Shown here: one piece after another, positions 8,553 to 17,703 of the stretch
Layout of the letters: every line of letters starts with the position of its first letter
Position numbering within the stretch: position 1 is the first letter of the stretch
NCBI RefSeq assembly: GCF_001665235.1
Contig: NZ_LZSC01000011.1
Coordinates: 1 to 64,000 of the forward strand
Source of the DNA: Mycobacterium sp. 1100029.7
GTDB taxonomy: Bacteria > Actinomycetota > Actinomycetes > Mycobacteriales > Mycobacteriaceae
Length of the DNA stretch: 64,000 nt
Direction of reading: 5' to 3'
Position numbers and translations under genes: made by a program
Notes under the pieces: generated by a model
The model's input: the letters and a program-made list of their open reading frames with translations, nothing else
Told to the model about the DNA's origin: nothing
The model's database searches: none

Positions 8553-10116
8553 TCGACTTCCTCTCCTGTTCGGCTCGCGCGTCCCCGCGCATCGTGATGA
8601 CGGCGCTGATCACACAAGCCAGCGCAAAGCAGGCTAGTACCAAGGGAAGCCAGAGACGCCATAGTTGGCGCTCCGCGTGTTTCGCAGCGCTGGCAGCCAC
8701 CTGGGCGGCCGCCGACTGATCCTCGGCGGCCGACGTGGACCAGTCCGTCGGCAACCCGCCAAGGCTGACGGTCTTGGCCCCGCTCAGCCCGCCGCCGGTC
8801 AGGATCGCGGTGCGATTACTCGTCGCCTGCGCACTGATGACCGAGTCACCGTGGGCGAGCACGGTGTACTCCGTGGTCGTCGCCCACTGGCCCACAAACG
8901 GCCCCGGCGTGCGGCCCGGCGCAAGACCGACCGGTAGCCGGCCCCCCGACATGCTCGACAACTGATCCAACGTGACTGCCGGCGAGCCGTCGGCCCCAGC
9001 AGGCTCAGCACCCTGCCACACCTGTACCGGTAAGCCGTTCACGGTCTGATCCCCCGCCGGCGCAAGCGGAATGGCACGCCCCGGCGCGGCGCCGTCGACG
9101 ACAACCAGCGTGCGTCCCAGCGGTTCCACGTTCAGCGACACCCGCACGGTGCGGCCGGTCCGGTCGGTCACCATTCGAGTCGGCGCACCGGAGGCGACGT
9201 CGCCGGCGGGCACCGCCACCGCCAGCACCGCGGCGACGATGACCGGGACCGCCGACGCCGCGGCGAGAAATCGGCTACGGGTCCGCGGTGTTGCTGCCAG
9301 GCGCGCGGGCCACAGGAAGACGACGAGCACGGGCACCGCATACAGCAGCCAGCCCAACACCTCGATCAGGCGCGGGTCGGTCGGCACGCCGAACACCCCG
9401 GCGAGCACGGCGCCCAACACGGACTGGCTCGGTATCCAGGTCGAGAAGTCGAGCACCTGCTGCTGGCCGATCGTCACCCAACCGGCTTCGTGCGCGGTGC
9501 GCAGCGCGCCCAGCACGAGTCCGGCGGCGATCAACACCAAGAACACACCGGTGACCCGGAAGAAGCGGCCCAGGTTGAGTTTCAGGCCACCGAAGTGCAA
9601 CCCGATCCCCAGCAGGACGGACGCCCCGATTCCCACCGCGCCGCCCAGCACGGCGAACCACCGGTTGCCGTGCGATGTCTGCGCCGCCGCCAGCAGAAAC
9701 ACCGACGTCTCGAAACCCTCCTTGAGGACGGCGAGAAACGCCATCACGACCAGCGCCAGCGCCCCACCCCGATTCAGCGCCTGCTGGGCTTCCCGCTCGA
9801 GTTCGCCCTTCAGTCGCGCGGCATTGCGGTTCATCCAGATGATCATCGACGTCACGAACACCACGGCGATGCCGTTGATGACGGTCTCCAGCATCTCCTG
9901 CTGAGCCTGCGGCAACGTTGCCGAGAACAGGTCCAGGCCGACGCCGACCGCGATGCTGATCAGCACCGCCAGAGCCACGCCGGCGAACATGGGCCGGGTC
10001 GACTGGCCGTTGCGCTTGAGGAACGCGGCGACGATGCTCACGATGAGCGTCGCCTCCAGGCCCTCGCGAAGACCGATCAGGAACGTGCCGAGGAAAACGC
10101 CGAATACGCCCTGCAT
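8509..10116 (-). CDS. efeU: EfeU/FTR1-family iron permease with C-terminal extension
   Basis: This 535-residue membrane protein carries two REGLE-type iron-binding motifs of the FTR1 family, LREGLEA near the N-terminus and LKEGFET in a later helix. About seven hydrophobic segments fill residues 1-290. After that comes an extracytoplasmic region of roughly 200 residues and one last hydrophobic helix near the C-terminus, longer than the E. coli permease (about 276 residues). Extended forms are common in actinobacteria. It imports iron delivered by EfeO. It is the promoter-proximal gene of the operon, with a palindrome matching the IdeR box about 35 bases upstream of its ATG. Confidence 0.92.
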   Translation of the reverse strand: MQGVFGVFLGTFLIGLREGLEATLIVSIVAAFLKRNGQSTRPMFAGVALAVLISIAVGVGLDLFSATLPQAQQEMLETVINGIAVVFVTSMIIWMNRNAARLKGELEREAQQALNRGGALALVVMAFLAVLKEGFETSVFLLAAAQTSHGNRWFAVLGGAVGIGASVLLGIGLHFGGLKLNLGRFFRVTGVFLVLIAAGLVLGALRTAHEAGWVTIGQQQVLDFSTWIPSQSVLGAVLAGVFGVPTDPRLIEVLGWLLYAVPVLVVFLWPARLAATPRTRSRFLAAASAVPVIVAAVLAVAVPAGDVASGAPTRMVTDRTGRTVRVSLNVEPLGRTLVVVDGAAPGRAIPLAPAGDQTVNGLPVQVWQGAEPAGADGSPAVTLDQLSSMSGGRLPVGLAPGRTPGPFVGQWATTTEYTVLAHGDSVISAQATSNRTAILTGGGLSGAKTVSLGGLPTDWSTSAAEDQSAAAQVAASAAKHAERQLWRLWLPLVLACFALACVISAVITMRGDARAEQERKSSDSESHRPGKVAVS

Positions 10117-10150
10117 GCGTCCGATTCCTGTCCCGGGATCACCGATCTCC

Positions 10151-10170
10151 GACTTAGCCTAGCCTAAGTC
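10151..10170. promoter_or_regulatory. IdeR/DtxR-type iron box upstream of efeU
   Basis: The 20-base palindrome gacttagcctagcctaagtc has 7-base perfect arms (GACTTAG/CTAAGTC). Read on the minus strand it contains TTAGGCTAGGCTAA, close to the mycobacterial IdeR consensus TTAGGTTAGSCTAACCTAA. It lies about 35 bases before the efeU start, where bound IdeR-Fe(II) would block the promoter. The inference is iron repression of efeUOB. Confidence 0.85.
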
Positions 10171-10194
10171 GTGGCCGCGGACGCCGGCTCGATA

Positions 10195-11025
10195 TCAGCG
10201 GCCAGGTTCGGTCACGAAATCGATCAGTTCCTCGACCCGGCCGATCAGCGCGGGTTCCAGATCGTTCCAGTCGCGCACCCGCGAGCGGATGCGCCGCCAG
10301 GCCCTGGCGATGTCGGCCTGGTCGGCGTGCGGCATCCCGAGTGCCCGGCACGCGCCGTGCTTCCATTCGATGTGCCGCGGCACATCCGGCCAGGCGGTCA
10401 GCCCCAGCCGCTGCGGCTTGACTGCCTGCCAGATGTCGACATAGGGGTGGCCGACGACCAGGGTGTCCGATCCACCCGGTCCCCGGCGGACGGCCTCGGC
10501 GATCCGGGCCTCTTTCGACCCCTTGACCAGGTGATCGACGAGCACACCGAGCCGGCGGCCCGGACCGGGAGCGAACTCGGCCACGATGCCCACCAGATCG
10601 TCGACGCCACCCAGGTATTCGACGACGACGCCTTCCAGACGCAGATCCTCGCCCCACACCTGGGCGATCAGCTCCGCGTCGTGGCGACCCTCGACGTAGA
10701 TGCGGCTGGCCCGGGCAACGCGGGCGCGGGCACCCGAGACCGCCACGGAGCCCGACGCGGTGCGGGCCGCAGCCGCGGGTGCAGCACGCGGCGGCACGGT
10801 CAGGATCACCGGCCGTCCGTCCAGCAGGTAGCCCGGCCCGAGCGGAAACCCCCGGACGTGGCCGTGCCGGTCTTCCAGATCGACGCGGCCGTACTCGACG
10901 CGAACCACGGCGCCGACATAGCCGGTTTGGGCGTCCTCGACGACCAAACCCAATTCGGCAGGATGTTCGGTCGAACGCGGTTTGCGCCGGCCGGTGGCCA
11001 GGACATCGGTTCCGTAGCGATCCAT
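10195..11025 (-). CDS. DUF3097 family protein
   Basis: The 276-residue protein belongs to the actinobacterial DUF3097 family and has no established function. The N-terminal ~100 residues are beta-rich (VVRVEYGRVDLEDRHG). The centre contains IYVEGRHDAELIAQVWGEDL followed by YLGGVDDL, resembling a TOPRIM-like fold with Glu and Asp at the expected positions; that is my inference. The C-terminal part has HPYVDIWQAVKP and WKHGACRALG. It starts at ATG 11025, or at the adjoining GTG 11028. It is divergent from the DUF3349 gene and convergent with nothing; efeU lies downstream on the same strand beyond the iron box. Confidence 0.75.
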   Translation of the reverse strand: MDRYGTDVLATGRRKPRSTEHPAELGLVVEDAQTGYVGAVVRVEYGRVDLEDRHGHVRGFPLGPGYLLDGRPVILTVPPRAAPAAAARTASGSVAVSGARARVARASRIYVEGRHDAELIAQVWGEDLRLEGVVVEYLGGVDDLVGIVAEFAPGPGRRLGVLVDHLVKGSKEARIAEAVRRGPGGSDTLVVGHPYVDIWQAVKPQRLGLTAWPDVPRHIEWKHGACRALGMPHADQADIARAWRRIRSRVRDWNDLEPALIGRVEELIDFVTEPGR

Positions 11026-11208
11026 CACCCGGCAATCCTAGGAACGCTCACGGTGAAATTCGTGATGGCACGCCCGGCCGACCGGCGTCAAGGAAGCGGA
11101 AAGATCCGCGCGTTAGCCGTATATACCGCGTTGTCTTGCCTCCGGACGAGGCGCGCACTGCTACCGTCCTAGCAGCGCTTGACGCGCTCGGGGCTACGAG
11201 GTGGAGGC

Positions 11209-11496
11209 ATGGGGCTGACTGGACTGGTGTCGAAGGCTGTCGCGTTTCTGCGCGCCGGATACCCCGCCGAGATGCCGCCGACCGGCTACCTGCCGCTGGC
11301 AGCGCTGCTACCGCGCCGCATCACTCATGACGAAATCGTTGATATCACAGGCGAATTCATCGCAAGGGACCCGTCTCCCATCAGTACCATCGACGTCGGG
11401 GTGGCGATTTTCCGGATCACGAATGCGATGCCCTCCCTGGACGACATCAAACGCGTCGAACGTCGACTCGACGCGCTCGGGTGCGCCCGGCGCTAG
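11209..11496 (+). CDS. DUF3349 small helical protein
   Basis: This 95-residue protein belongs to DUF3349, small helical proteins found mainly in mycobacteria with several paralogues per genome and no known activity. The typical pattern is present: VSKAVAFLRAGYPAEMPPTGYLPLAALL, followed by RRITHDEIVDITGEF and a C-terminal DIKRVERRLDALG. ATG 11209 is preferred over the upstream in-frame start because GAGGTGGAGG immediately precedes it and the family starts here. It ends 4 bases inside the convergent patatin gene. The 180 bases upstream, shared with the divergent DUF3097 gene, hold an AT-richer patch near 11115 that may be a promoter. Confidence 0.8.
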   Translation: MGLTGLVSKAVAFLRAGYPAEMPPTGYLPLAALLPRRITHDEIVDITGEFIARDPSPISTIDVGVAIFRITNAMPSLDDIKRVERRLDALGCARR

Positions 11497-12449
11497 ACCC
11501 CGGGAGCCGGACCGCCGCAGGCCTTCTGGTATTCCGCGAAATCCCACGTCTTCAGGAACGCTTGCCCCGCAACGAATCCGCGTTGATACAGCGCGTCGCG
11601 CTGCTGCGCGGTGATGTCGAAATCGATCGGGCTCACGTCCTCGGCCGGCACGAAAATGGTGCGCCGCACCGTGCAGGGGTCGTCGATGTAGGCGTTGTCC
11701 TGGTTGCTCACCAACGTTTCGATCGCGGCGATGCCCAACGAAACCGGTCCGTGCACCGGGTGGGTCGGCGGAATGCCGGGCCGCGCCGACAGCCGAATCC
11801 CGAAGGTCGGCCACCGCGGACCCGGGCGGTCGAACAGGTCGACCGGAAAACTCGACAGCAGGCCCCCGTCCACCCACGTCGCGCCGCCCACCCGCACCGG
11901 CTCGAACACATAGGGAATGGCCGCCGAGGCGTGCACCGCGCGCGCCACCGAGAACGTGTCCGGATCGATGCCATAGGAGTCGAGGTCCCATGGGATGCGC
12001 ACCAACCGGCGCCGGGACAGATCGCTGGCGGTCACCACCAGCGACCACGCGAACTGTTCGGGCTCCGCAGCGGTGCGCAGGTCGCCGAAGGTCTTCACTC
12101 CGAGGTCGGCCAGCAGGCCGGTCAGCAGATTCTCGAGGTAGGCGCCGCGATAGACGCCGTCGGACAACAGCAGCGAGAGTCCCCCGCCGACCACCGGGAG
12201 GCGACCGATCAGGTTGCGGTCCAACAACTTCCGGTAGTCGATCGAGCGCATGATCTCGGCCAGTCGGGTCACCGGCTCACCCGCCACTTGCAGCGCGGCC
12301 ACCAGGGACGCGACGATGGCGCCCGCGCTGGTGCCGGCGACACGCGGAAACCCATATCCCACTGCCGCCAGCGCATCGACGGCCCCGACCAGCCCGATGC
12401 CCCGGACACCGCCGCCCTGGAACACCACATCGGCGCGTGCCGTGTTCAC
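11493..12449 (-). CDS. Patatin-like phospholipase (Rv2037c counterpart)
   Basis: This is a 318-residue patatin domain with the oxyanion-hole loop QGGGVRGIGLVGA at the N-terminus, the nucleophile elbow AGTSAGAI (GxSxG) and the catalytic-dyad DGG motif in WVDGGLLSSFPVDLF. Such enzymes hydrolyse acyl esters of lipids with a Ser-Asp dyad. The GTG start overlaps the stop codon of the ABC transporter ATPase by 4 bases, making it the last gene of the sugar-transport operon. The same order is found in M. tuberculosis (Rv2037c after Rv2038c). No signal peptide is visible. Confidence 0.88.
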   Translation of the reverse strand: MNTARADVVFQGGGVRGIGLVGAVDALAAVGYGFPRVAGTSAGAIVASLVAALQVAGEPVTRLAEIMRSIDYRKLLDRNLIGRLPVVGGGLSLLLSDGVYRGAYLENLLTGLLADLGVKTFGDLRTAAEPEQFAWSLVVTASDLSRRRLVRIPWDLDSYGIDPDTFSVARAVHASAAIPYVFEPVRVGGATWVDGGLLSSFPVDLFDRPGPRWPTFGIRLSARPGIPPTHPVHGPVSLGIAAIETLVSNQDNAYIDDPCTVRRTIFVPAEDVSPIDFDITAQQRDALYQRGFVAGQAFLKTWDFAEYQKACGGPAPGV

Positions 12450-13516
12450 GAGATCCGCACCCCGTCGACACCGAAGAAGTGCAGATGTCCGGGCTCGGGA
12501 TGCAACCGCACCCGGGCACCCTTCTGCGGCGGATTCCGACCGTTGGCGCGTGCGACGACGTTTTGCGCAATCACTTTCCCGGCGTCCGGGATTCGGCCGT
12601 ACAAGTAGGCATCCGCGCCGAGTTCCTCGACCACGTCGACTTCCATCTCGACGCCGAGGCTACCCAGCTCGAAGTGTTCCGGGCGCACGCCGACGACGAT
12701 CTCAGTTGCCGCGCCCGCGATGTCACGCGGCAGCCGGATCGGCCAATCCCCCAGCGACACAGTCGAGTCGACGATGGGCAGAGTGAACAGGTTCATGGCG
12801 GGCGAACCGATGAACCCCGCCACAAAGAGGTTGGCAGGGTTGCGGTAGAGCTCGCGCGGCGCCGCGAACTGTTGCAGCAGACCGTCGCGCAACACCGCGA
12901 CACGGTCACCCATGGTCATGGCCTCGACCTGGTCGTGCGTCACATAGACCGTGGTGGTTTGCAGCCGGCGCTGCAGGGCGGCGATCTGATTGCGGGTCTG
13001 CACCCGAAGCTTGGCATCGAGATTGGACAACGGCTCATCCATCAAAAACACCTGCGGCCGGCGCACGATCGCACGGCCCATCGCCACCCGCTGACGCTGA
13101 CCGCCCGAGAGGTCTTTCGGCTTGCGGTTCAGATACGGCTGCAGGTCAAGCAATTTCGCCGCGTCCAGCACCCGCTCCTGAATTTCGGCTTTCGGGGTCT
13201 TCGCGATCTTCAACGCAAAGCCCATGTTCTGGGCCACCGTCATGTGCGGGTAGAGCGCGTAGTTCTGAAACACCATCGCCACGTCGCGGTCCTTCGGATC
13301 GGCGTTGGTCACATCGCGATTGCCGATCCGCACGCCGCCGGCATCCAAGGACTCCAGCCCGGCCACCATGCGCAGCGAGGTCGTCTTCCCGCAGCCCGAC
13401 GGCCCCACCAGCACGACGAATTCGCCGTCCTCGACGAACAGGTCCAGGCCGTCCAGCGCCGGGCGCTCGGCACCGGGATACTGTCGCGTGGCCCGCTCCC
13501 AACTCACCGAAGCCAT
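12446..13516 (-). CDS. Sugar ABC transporter ATP-binding protein (Rv2038c counterpart)
   Basis: The 356-residue ATPase is of the MalK/UgpC type. Walker A is GPSGCGKTT near residue 38, the signature LSGGQRQR and Walker B VFLMDEP follow, and the switch His lies in VTHDQVEA. The C-terminal ~120 residues form a TOBE/OB regulatory region (VVGVRPEHFELG). ATG 13516 was chosen because it sits directly after the permease stop and gives the family length; the longer frame upstream reads into the permease gene. It powers the importer formed with the two permeases and the lipoprotein upstream. Confidence 0.93.
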   Translation of the reverse strand: MASVSWERATRQYPGAERPALDGLDLFVEDGEFVVLVGPSGCGKTTSLRMVAGLESLDAGGVRIGNRDVTNADPKDRDVAMVFQNYALYPHMTVAQNMGFALKIAKTPKAEIQERVLDAAKLLDLQPYLNRKPKDLSGGQRQRVAMGRAIVRRPQVFLMDEPLSNLDAKLRVQTRNQIAALQRRLQTTTVYVTHDQVEAMTMGDRVAVLRDGLLQQFAAPRELYRNPANLFVAGFIGSPAMNLFTLPIVDSTVSLGDWPIRLPRDIAGAATEIVVGVRPEHFELGSLGVEMEVDVVEELGADAYLYGRIPDAGKVIAQNVVARANGRNPPQKGARVRLHPEPGHLHFFGVDGVRIS

Positions 13517-13518
13517 AC

Positions 13519-14361
13519 TCAGCCACTCATTCCAGTCACGGCGATACCTCGCACAAACGAGCGCTGGGCAAACGCGTAGATGATGACCAGCGGCACCATG
13601 ATGATGATCGAGGCCGCCATGATGATGGGCCAGCGCGCCACGTACTCCCCTCGCAGCCGGACCAGTCCGAGCGTCAGCGTGGCCAGGCTGTTGCGCTGAA
13701 TCATCAACAGCGGCCACAGAAAGTCGTTCCACACGTTGACCCATGTGAGCACGGCGAGCACCATCACCGCCGGCCGCGCATGCGGCAGCAGGATCCGCCA
13801 GTAGATCTGCCAGGGTGAGCAACCGTCGAGGATCGCGGCCTCTTCGAGGTCACCGGGAAGCGTCTGGAAGAACTGTCGCATCAGATAGGTGCCGAACGCG
13901 CTGCCGAACAGGCCCGGCACGATCATCGCCCAGGGAGTGTCCACCCAGCCCGCGATCCGCATGATGATGAACTGCGGGATCACGGTGACGGTCAGCGGCA
14001 CCATCAGTGTTCCCAAATAGAGCACGAACAGTGTGTCGCGACCACGAAACTGCAGACGCGCGAAGGCATATCCGGCGAGCGAGCAGAAGAAGACCTGTCC
14101 GGCGGTGACGCATCCGGCGTAGAGGACGGTGTTGAAGAACATCCTCCAGAACGGCATCAGGTTGAAAACCTCGGCGTAGTTCGACCACCGCGGCCGGGCC
14201 GGGAGCAACCGCGGTTCGCTGATCTCGCCTTCCCTTTTCAGCGACCCCGAGATCGCCCAGGCGACCGGGAACAGCCAGAACCACGCGACGGCGAGCAGCG
14301 CCGTGTAAATCGGGACCGCGCGCAAGACGCTGCGCTTGACGATGCGCTCAGCTAAGGCCAC
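13519..14361 (-). CDS. Sugar ABC transporter permease, MalG type (Rv2039c counterpart)
   Basis: The 280-residue permease has six predicted membrane helices and the EAA loop in LEEAAILDGCSPWQIYWRILLPHARPA, which docks to the ATPase. It overlaps the upstream permease by 14 bases and is followed by the ATPase after 2 bases. This subunit corresponds to MalG/UgpE in carbohydrate uptake systems of the CUT1 group. Confidence 0.92.
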   Translation of the reverse strand: MALAERIVKRSVLRAVPIYTALLAVAWFWLFPVAWAISGSLKREGEISEPRLLPARPRWSNYAEVFNLMPFWRMFFNTVLYAGCVTAGQVFFCSLAGYAFARLQFRGRDTLFVLYLGTLMVPLTVTVIPQFIIMRIAGWVDTPWAMIVPGLFGSAFGTYLMRQFFQTLPGDLEEAAILDGCSPWQIYWRILLPHARPAVMVLAVLTWVNVWNDFLWPLLMIQRNSLATLTLGLVRLRGEYVARWPIIMAASIIIMVPLVIIYAFAQRSFVRGIAVTGMSG

Positions 14362-15307
14362 GAGACGCCTCCACCGAACGTCGCCGACTGATCCGCAGCT
14401 GAACCACGGTCAGCACCAGCAAGATCGCGAACATCACCCATGCCAGTGCCGAAGCATAACCGAACTCCAGAAAGGAGAAGGCATGCTGGAACAGCATGAT
14501 GCCCAACACGTAGGTCGAGGTCTCCGGTCCACCGTTGGAGCCGTTGAGGACGTAAACCACGTCAAACGCCTGGAACGCGTGGATGATTGATATGACGATG
14601 ACAAACGAGATCGCGCCTCGAATCAGCGGAAGCGTGATGAAGGCGAACTGCCGTACTTCGCCCGCGCCGTCGATTCTGGCAGCCTCGTAGACCGTCTCCG
14701 GAACGCCTTGCATCGCGGCCAGCAAGATCACGGTGGCGAAGGGAACGCTGCGCCAGACACTGACGATGCACAGCGACGCCATCGCCCAGTTGGGGTCCAC
14801 CAGCCACGGCACCGGGCCGATGCCGACCCAGCCGAGCATGATGTTGAGCAATCCGTTGTCGGTGTTGAACACGAATTGCCAGACAACCGCCATCACCACC
14901 GAGGAGATGGCCAATGGCATGAAGACGATGGTTCGAAACACTCCGATGCCCTTGACCTTTCGGTTCAGGACACCGGCCACGACGAGGCTGATCGCCACGG
15001 TCGGCACCACCGTTCCCACCGTGAACACCACCGTGTTGCGAATGGCGATCAGGAACAACGGATCCGAGCTGAAGAGCTGTTCGAAGTTTGCCAATCCCAC
15101 GAACTTCGGCGGATTGAACACATCCCAGCGCTGGAAACTCATGTACAGCGAGAAGCCGAGCGGAAAGAGCATGAACACCGTGACGGCGAGCAGATTCGGT
15201 GCCACGAACAGGCGGCCCGCCCATTCGCGGCGACGCGAAGGAGGCGTTCCGGGAGGCCTTTTCGGCCCGGCCGGCGCGGCGGGAGCAGGTGCGTTGATCG
15301 ACGTCAT
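14348..15307 (-). CDS. Sugar ABC transporter permease, MalF type (Rv2040c counterpart)
   Basis: The 319-residue permease has a proline-rich cytoplasmic N-terminus followed by six hydrophobic segments, starting with LFVAPNLLAVTVFMLFPLGF. The EAA loop is VYEAARIDGAGEVRQFAFITLPLIRG. The start overlaps the lipoprotein stop by 4 bases. Together with the MalG-type subunit it forms the transmembrane channel of a CUT1 importer. In M. tuberculosis the same four-gene block is predicted to import a sugar not yet certain. Confidence 0.92.
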   Translation of the reverse strand: MTSINAPAPAAPAGPKRPPGTPPSRRREWAGRLFVAPNLLAVTVFMLFPLGFSLYMSFQRWDVFNPPKFVGLANFEQLFSSDPLFLIAIRNTVVFTVGTVVPTVAISLVVAGVLNRKVKGIGVFRTIVFMPLAISSVVMAVVWQFVFNTDNGLLNIMLGWVGIGPVPWLVDPNWAMASLCIVSVWRSVPFATVILLAAMQGVPETVYEAARIDGAGEVRQFAFITLPLIRGAISFVIVISIIHAFQAFDVVYVLNGSNGGPETSTYVLGIMLFQHAFSFLEFGYASALAWVMFAILLVLTVVQLRISRRRSVEASRGLS

Positions 15308-16629
15308 GGGCTCAGCAAGACCTCATCCACAGCGTGCGCCAAGCCGGTCAGCGAGGTCGCCGGAAGCGCCCCCCGCAGTACCGGCCCCATGTTGCGGTCC
15401 ATCAGCGCGACGACCTTCTCCCACGCGGGGGTGACCGGCAGACCCTCGGAATGCGACGGGCCTTCGGTGAGCACCCCGAGGTTGCGGATTCTGTGGTGCG
15501 CCTTGGCAAATCCTTCCGACTTCAGCACGGAGCGCAGTACGGGCACGAAGAGGCAGGTTTCGGCGATGATCGCTTGCCCGACGGGACCGGCCGCGAATTT
15601 GACGAACTCCCACGCCTGGTCCTTGTGCCGGCTGCTCGCCGAGATCGACAGTCCGGTGGTGCCGATATTGGAACAGGCTCCGCGGCCCGCGGGCAGCGAC
15701 GGGCCCACCGGCAGCGGCGCCACGTCGAAATCCAAAGTCTCGGCGCGAATGAAGGTCTGGTATCGCCAGTGCCCTCCCAGGGCGATCCCGGCCTTGCCGG
15801 AGGCGAACAGATCGGGGGTCGACATCGACTGCACCTCGGAGGCATTGGGCGCCACCCGGTGCGTGTTGGCGAGGTCGGCGTAGAACTGCACCGCCTCCGT
15901 GAACGCGGGATGGTCGAAGTTGAGGTGTGTCGGATTCTTTCGCGGCGTCGACCAGGGCACGCCGTTGTTCAACGCGAACAACCCGGCCGCGTAGTACGAG
16001 ACGAACGTATTGACGAAACCCCAATGCGTGACTCGGCCCCCTGCATCACGTTTCGTCAACGCCTTGGCGGCGTCGAGAAATTCGGCGAACGTCCAGGACT
16101 TGTCCCAGCTGGTGGGCGGGGCCGGGACGCCGGCGTCGGCGAACAGCTGCCGGTTGTACCAGAGATAATTTCCGGACCATTGCTCGGGAAACGCGTATTG
16201 CCCGCGATCGAACATGAAGGTGTCGTAGAGCGGCCCGACGCTATCGGCCTGCAACTGATCCGCGAAAGTCGGGTCGTGGGCCAAGAAGTCGTTCAAATCG
16301 TGCAGCACTCCCCGTGCGGCCAATTCGGCGTAGGTCAGGTCCCAGGTCTGCAGCACGTCCGGACATTTGCCGCCGGCGCAGAACGTCGACAGTTGCTGCA
16401 TCACGCCGGGTCCGGACTGCACCGGCCGGATTTTGATGTCGGGGTGGCGGCGCTGGAATTCGCTGACGACCCGCATCCGCGCCGCGGCCTCGTCCGGATT
16501 GGCAGCGAAGAAGAACGTGAGGGCGTCGTCGTCGGATGCGCAACCGGCAGCGGACGGCAACAGAGCTGCCGCGGTGAGCGCGCCCGCGCCCCGCATTAAA
16601 CTCCGCCGTCCGAACGGCTTATCGAGCAT
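15304..16629 (-). CDS. Sugar-binding lipoprotein of ABC importer (Rv2041c counterpart)
   Basis: The 441-residue solute-binding protein has a lipoprotein signal with the lipidated Cys in PSAAGCASDD near residue 30. An RR pair before the hydrophobic stretch (GRRSLMRG) could allow Tat export. The mature part follows the family 1 extracellular binding protein pattern: FFFAANPDEAAARMRVVSEFQRRHPDIKI, then LQTWDLTYAELAARGVL and a C-terminal SSRHKDQAWEFVKFAAG. ATG 16629 gives the best signal peptide and overlaps the upstream sigma-factor gene by 11 bases. It delivers substrate to the two permeases downstream. Confidence 0.9.
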   Translation of the reverse strand: MLDKPFGRRSLMRGAGALTAAALLPSAAGCASDDDALTFFFAANPDEAAARMRVVSEFQRRHPDIKIRPVQSGPGVMQQLSTFCAGGKCPDVLQTWDLTYAELAARGVLHDLNDFLAHDPTFADQLQADSVGPLYDTFMFDRGQYAFPEQWSGNYLWYNRQLFADAGVPAPPTSWDKSWTFAEFLDAAKALTKRDAGGRVTHWGFVNTFVSYYAAGLFALNNGVPWSTPRKNPTHLNFDHPAFTEAVQFYADLANTHRVAPNASEVQSMSTPDLFASGKAGIALGGHWRYQTFIRAETLDFDVAPLPVGPSLPAGRGACSNIGTTGLSISASSRHKDQAWEFVKFAAGPVGQAIIAETCLFVPVLRSVLKSEGFAKAHHRIRNLGVLTEGPSHSEGLPVTPAWEKVVALMDRNMGPVLRGALPATSLTGLAHAVDEVLLSP

Positions 16630-17641
16630 CGTGCTCCCGTTGTCGCGCCGTCGCCGACGACCCCGCCGGCCGTGTTCCCTGTCCTTGGTACCCGATGGGA
16701 CTGGGATGTGCCTGAGATGGCAGCGTGAGCGCGGCGCGGCGCAGCCGGCCGGGGTCGGCGGTGATGTCGATCGCATGAATGCGGTTGTCGGCCCCAATGC
16801 CGAACTGCAGCAGCAGCTGCGCGCGGGCGCCTGCCACGATCACGATGCCGGGGGCGCCGTCGATCACCATGACGACACCTGCCGCCGCGCGCGCAGCGAA
16901 GTGGCGGGTTTCGTCGGCAACCTCGCGAGCCCCGCGCATCTCGGCCGGCACGCCGTCGCGGACCAGGAGTCGATCGACCCTGCGCACGACGTCCGGGGCG
17001 AGCAGTTCGAGCAGGGCGGCGATGTCACCGCCGCGTGCCGCCGCCAGAAATGCGTGGACGATGTCGATGTGCTCGGCCAGCCGGCCGGGCTCAGCGGGTG
17101 ATTGCTCGTGTAGCCGCGAACGAGCCCGGCTCGCCAGTTTTTTCGCCGCCGACGGCGACCGATCCAGCACCTCGCCGATCGTCTCGAAGGGCACCGCGAA
17201 CAGGTCGTGCAGGACGAATGCCACCCGCTGTGCGGGCGAGAGCCGGTCCAGCACCACCAGCAGGGCCCGGTCGACCGAGTCGGCCAACACCACGTCCTGG
17301 TCCGCCGGCGACGACACGGTCGCCACCAGCCGGTCGAATTCTTCGGCGTCGGCCAGCGGCTGCTCGGCTCGGCGGTTGCGTGCCCGGAGCTGGTCGAACG
17401 CCTCGTGCGCGGTGATCGTCGTGAACCAACCGGTCAGGTTGGCGATGTCGCCGGCGCCGCCGGCAAATGCCCGGCTGGCCTTCAACCACGCCGACTGCAC
17501 CGCGTCGTCGGCGTCGGCGACAGAGCCCAGCAGCCGAAACGCCACGCCGCGCAAATGCTGCCGGTCGGCGTCGAAACGCTGTGCCAGATCCGAGAGGGTC
17601 GACAGATTTTCGGTCACGTTCACACAGGTCACCTTTTCCAC
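16619..17641 (-). CDS. ECF41/SigJ-type sigma factor with SnoaL-like C-terminal domain
   Basis: Region 2 (QRFDADRQHLRGVAFRLLGSVADADDAVQSAW) and region 4 (LSPAQRVAFVLHDLFAVPFETIGEVLDRSPSAAKKLASRAR) are followed by about 140 residues of an NTF2/SnoaL-like domain, the ECF41 arrangement shared with mycobacterial SigJ. In this group the C-terminal domain replaces an anti-sigma factor. GTG 17641 is the longest start; GTG codons at 17623 or 17617 may be used instead, since the family normally begins just before the conserved AERF/AQRF segment. ECF41 genes usually sit beside small oxidoreductase or membrane targets; here the divergent DoxX-like gene is the likely target. Confidence 0.85.
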   Translation of the reverse strand: MEKVTCVNVTENLSTLSDLAQRFDADRQHLRGVAFRLLGSVADADDAVQSAWLKASRAFAGGAGDIANLTGWFTTITAHEAFDQLRARNRRAEQPLADAEEFDRLVATVSSPADQDVVLADSVDRALLVVLDRLSPAQRVAFVLHDLFAVPFETIGEVLDRSPSAAKKLASRARSRLHEQSPAEPGRLAEHIDIVHAFLAAARGGDIAALLELLAPDVVRRVDRLLVRDGVPAEMRGAREVADETRHFAARAAAGVVMVIDGAPGIVIVAGARAQLLLQFGIGADNRIHAIDITADPGRLRRAALTLPSQAHPSPIGYQGQGTRPAGSSATARQREHDAR

Positions 17642-17703
17642 ACGGGAGTCGTCAAGAAGATGACCGCATCGTTCGAGCTCCCTGTCCCCAGGAGACCAGC
17701 ACC

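Noticed and set aside
15334..16599. 421-codon frame opposite the sugar-binding lipoprotein gene
   Set aside because: No start context or family likeness; the minus-strand lipoprotein is strongly supported.
17612..17632. Direct repeat GGTCAC spaced by 15 bases near the ECF41 sigma start
   Set aside because: Too short and partly inside possible coding sequence; no match to the ECF41 promoter consensus could be made.
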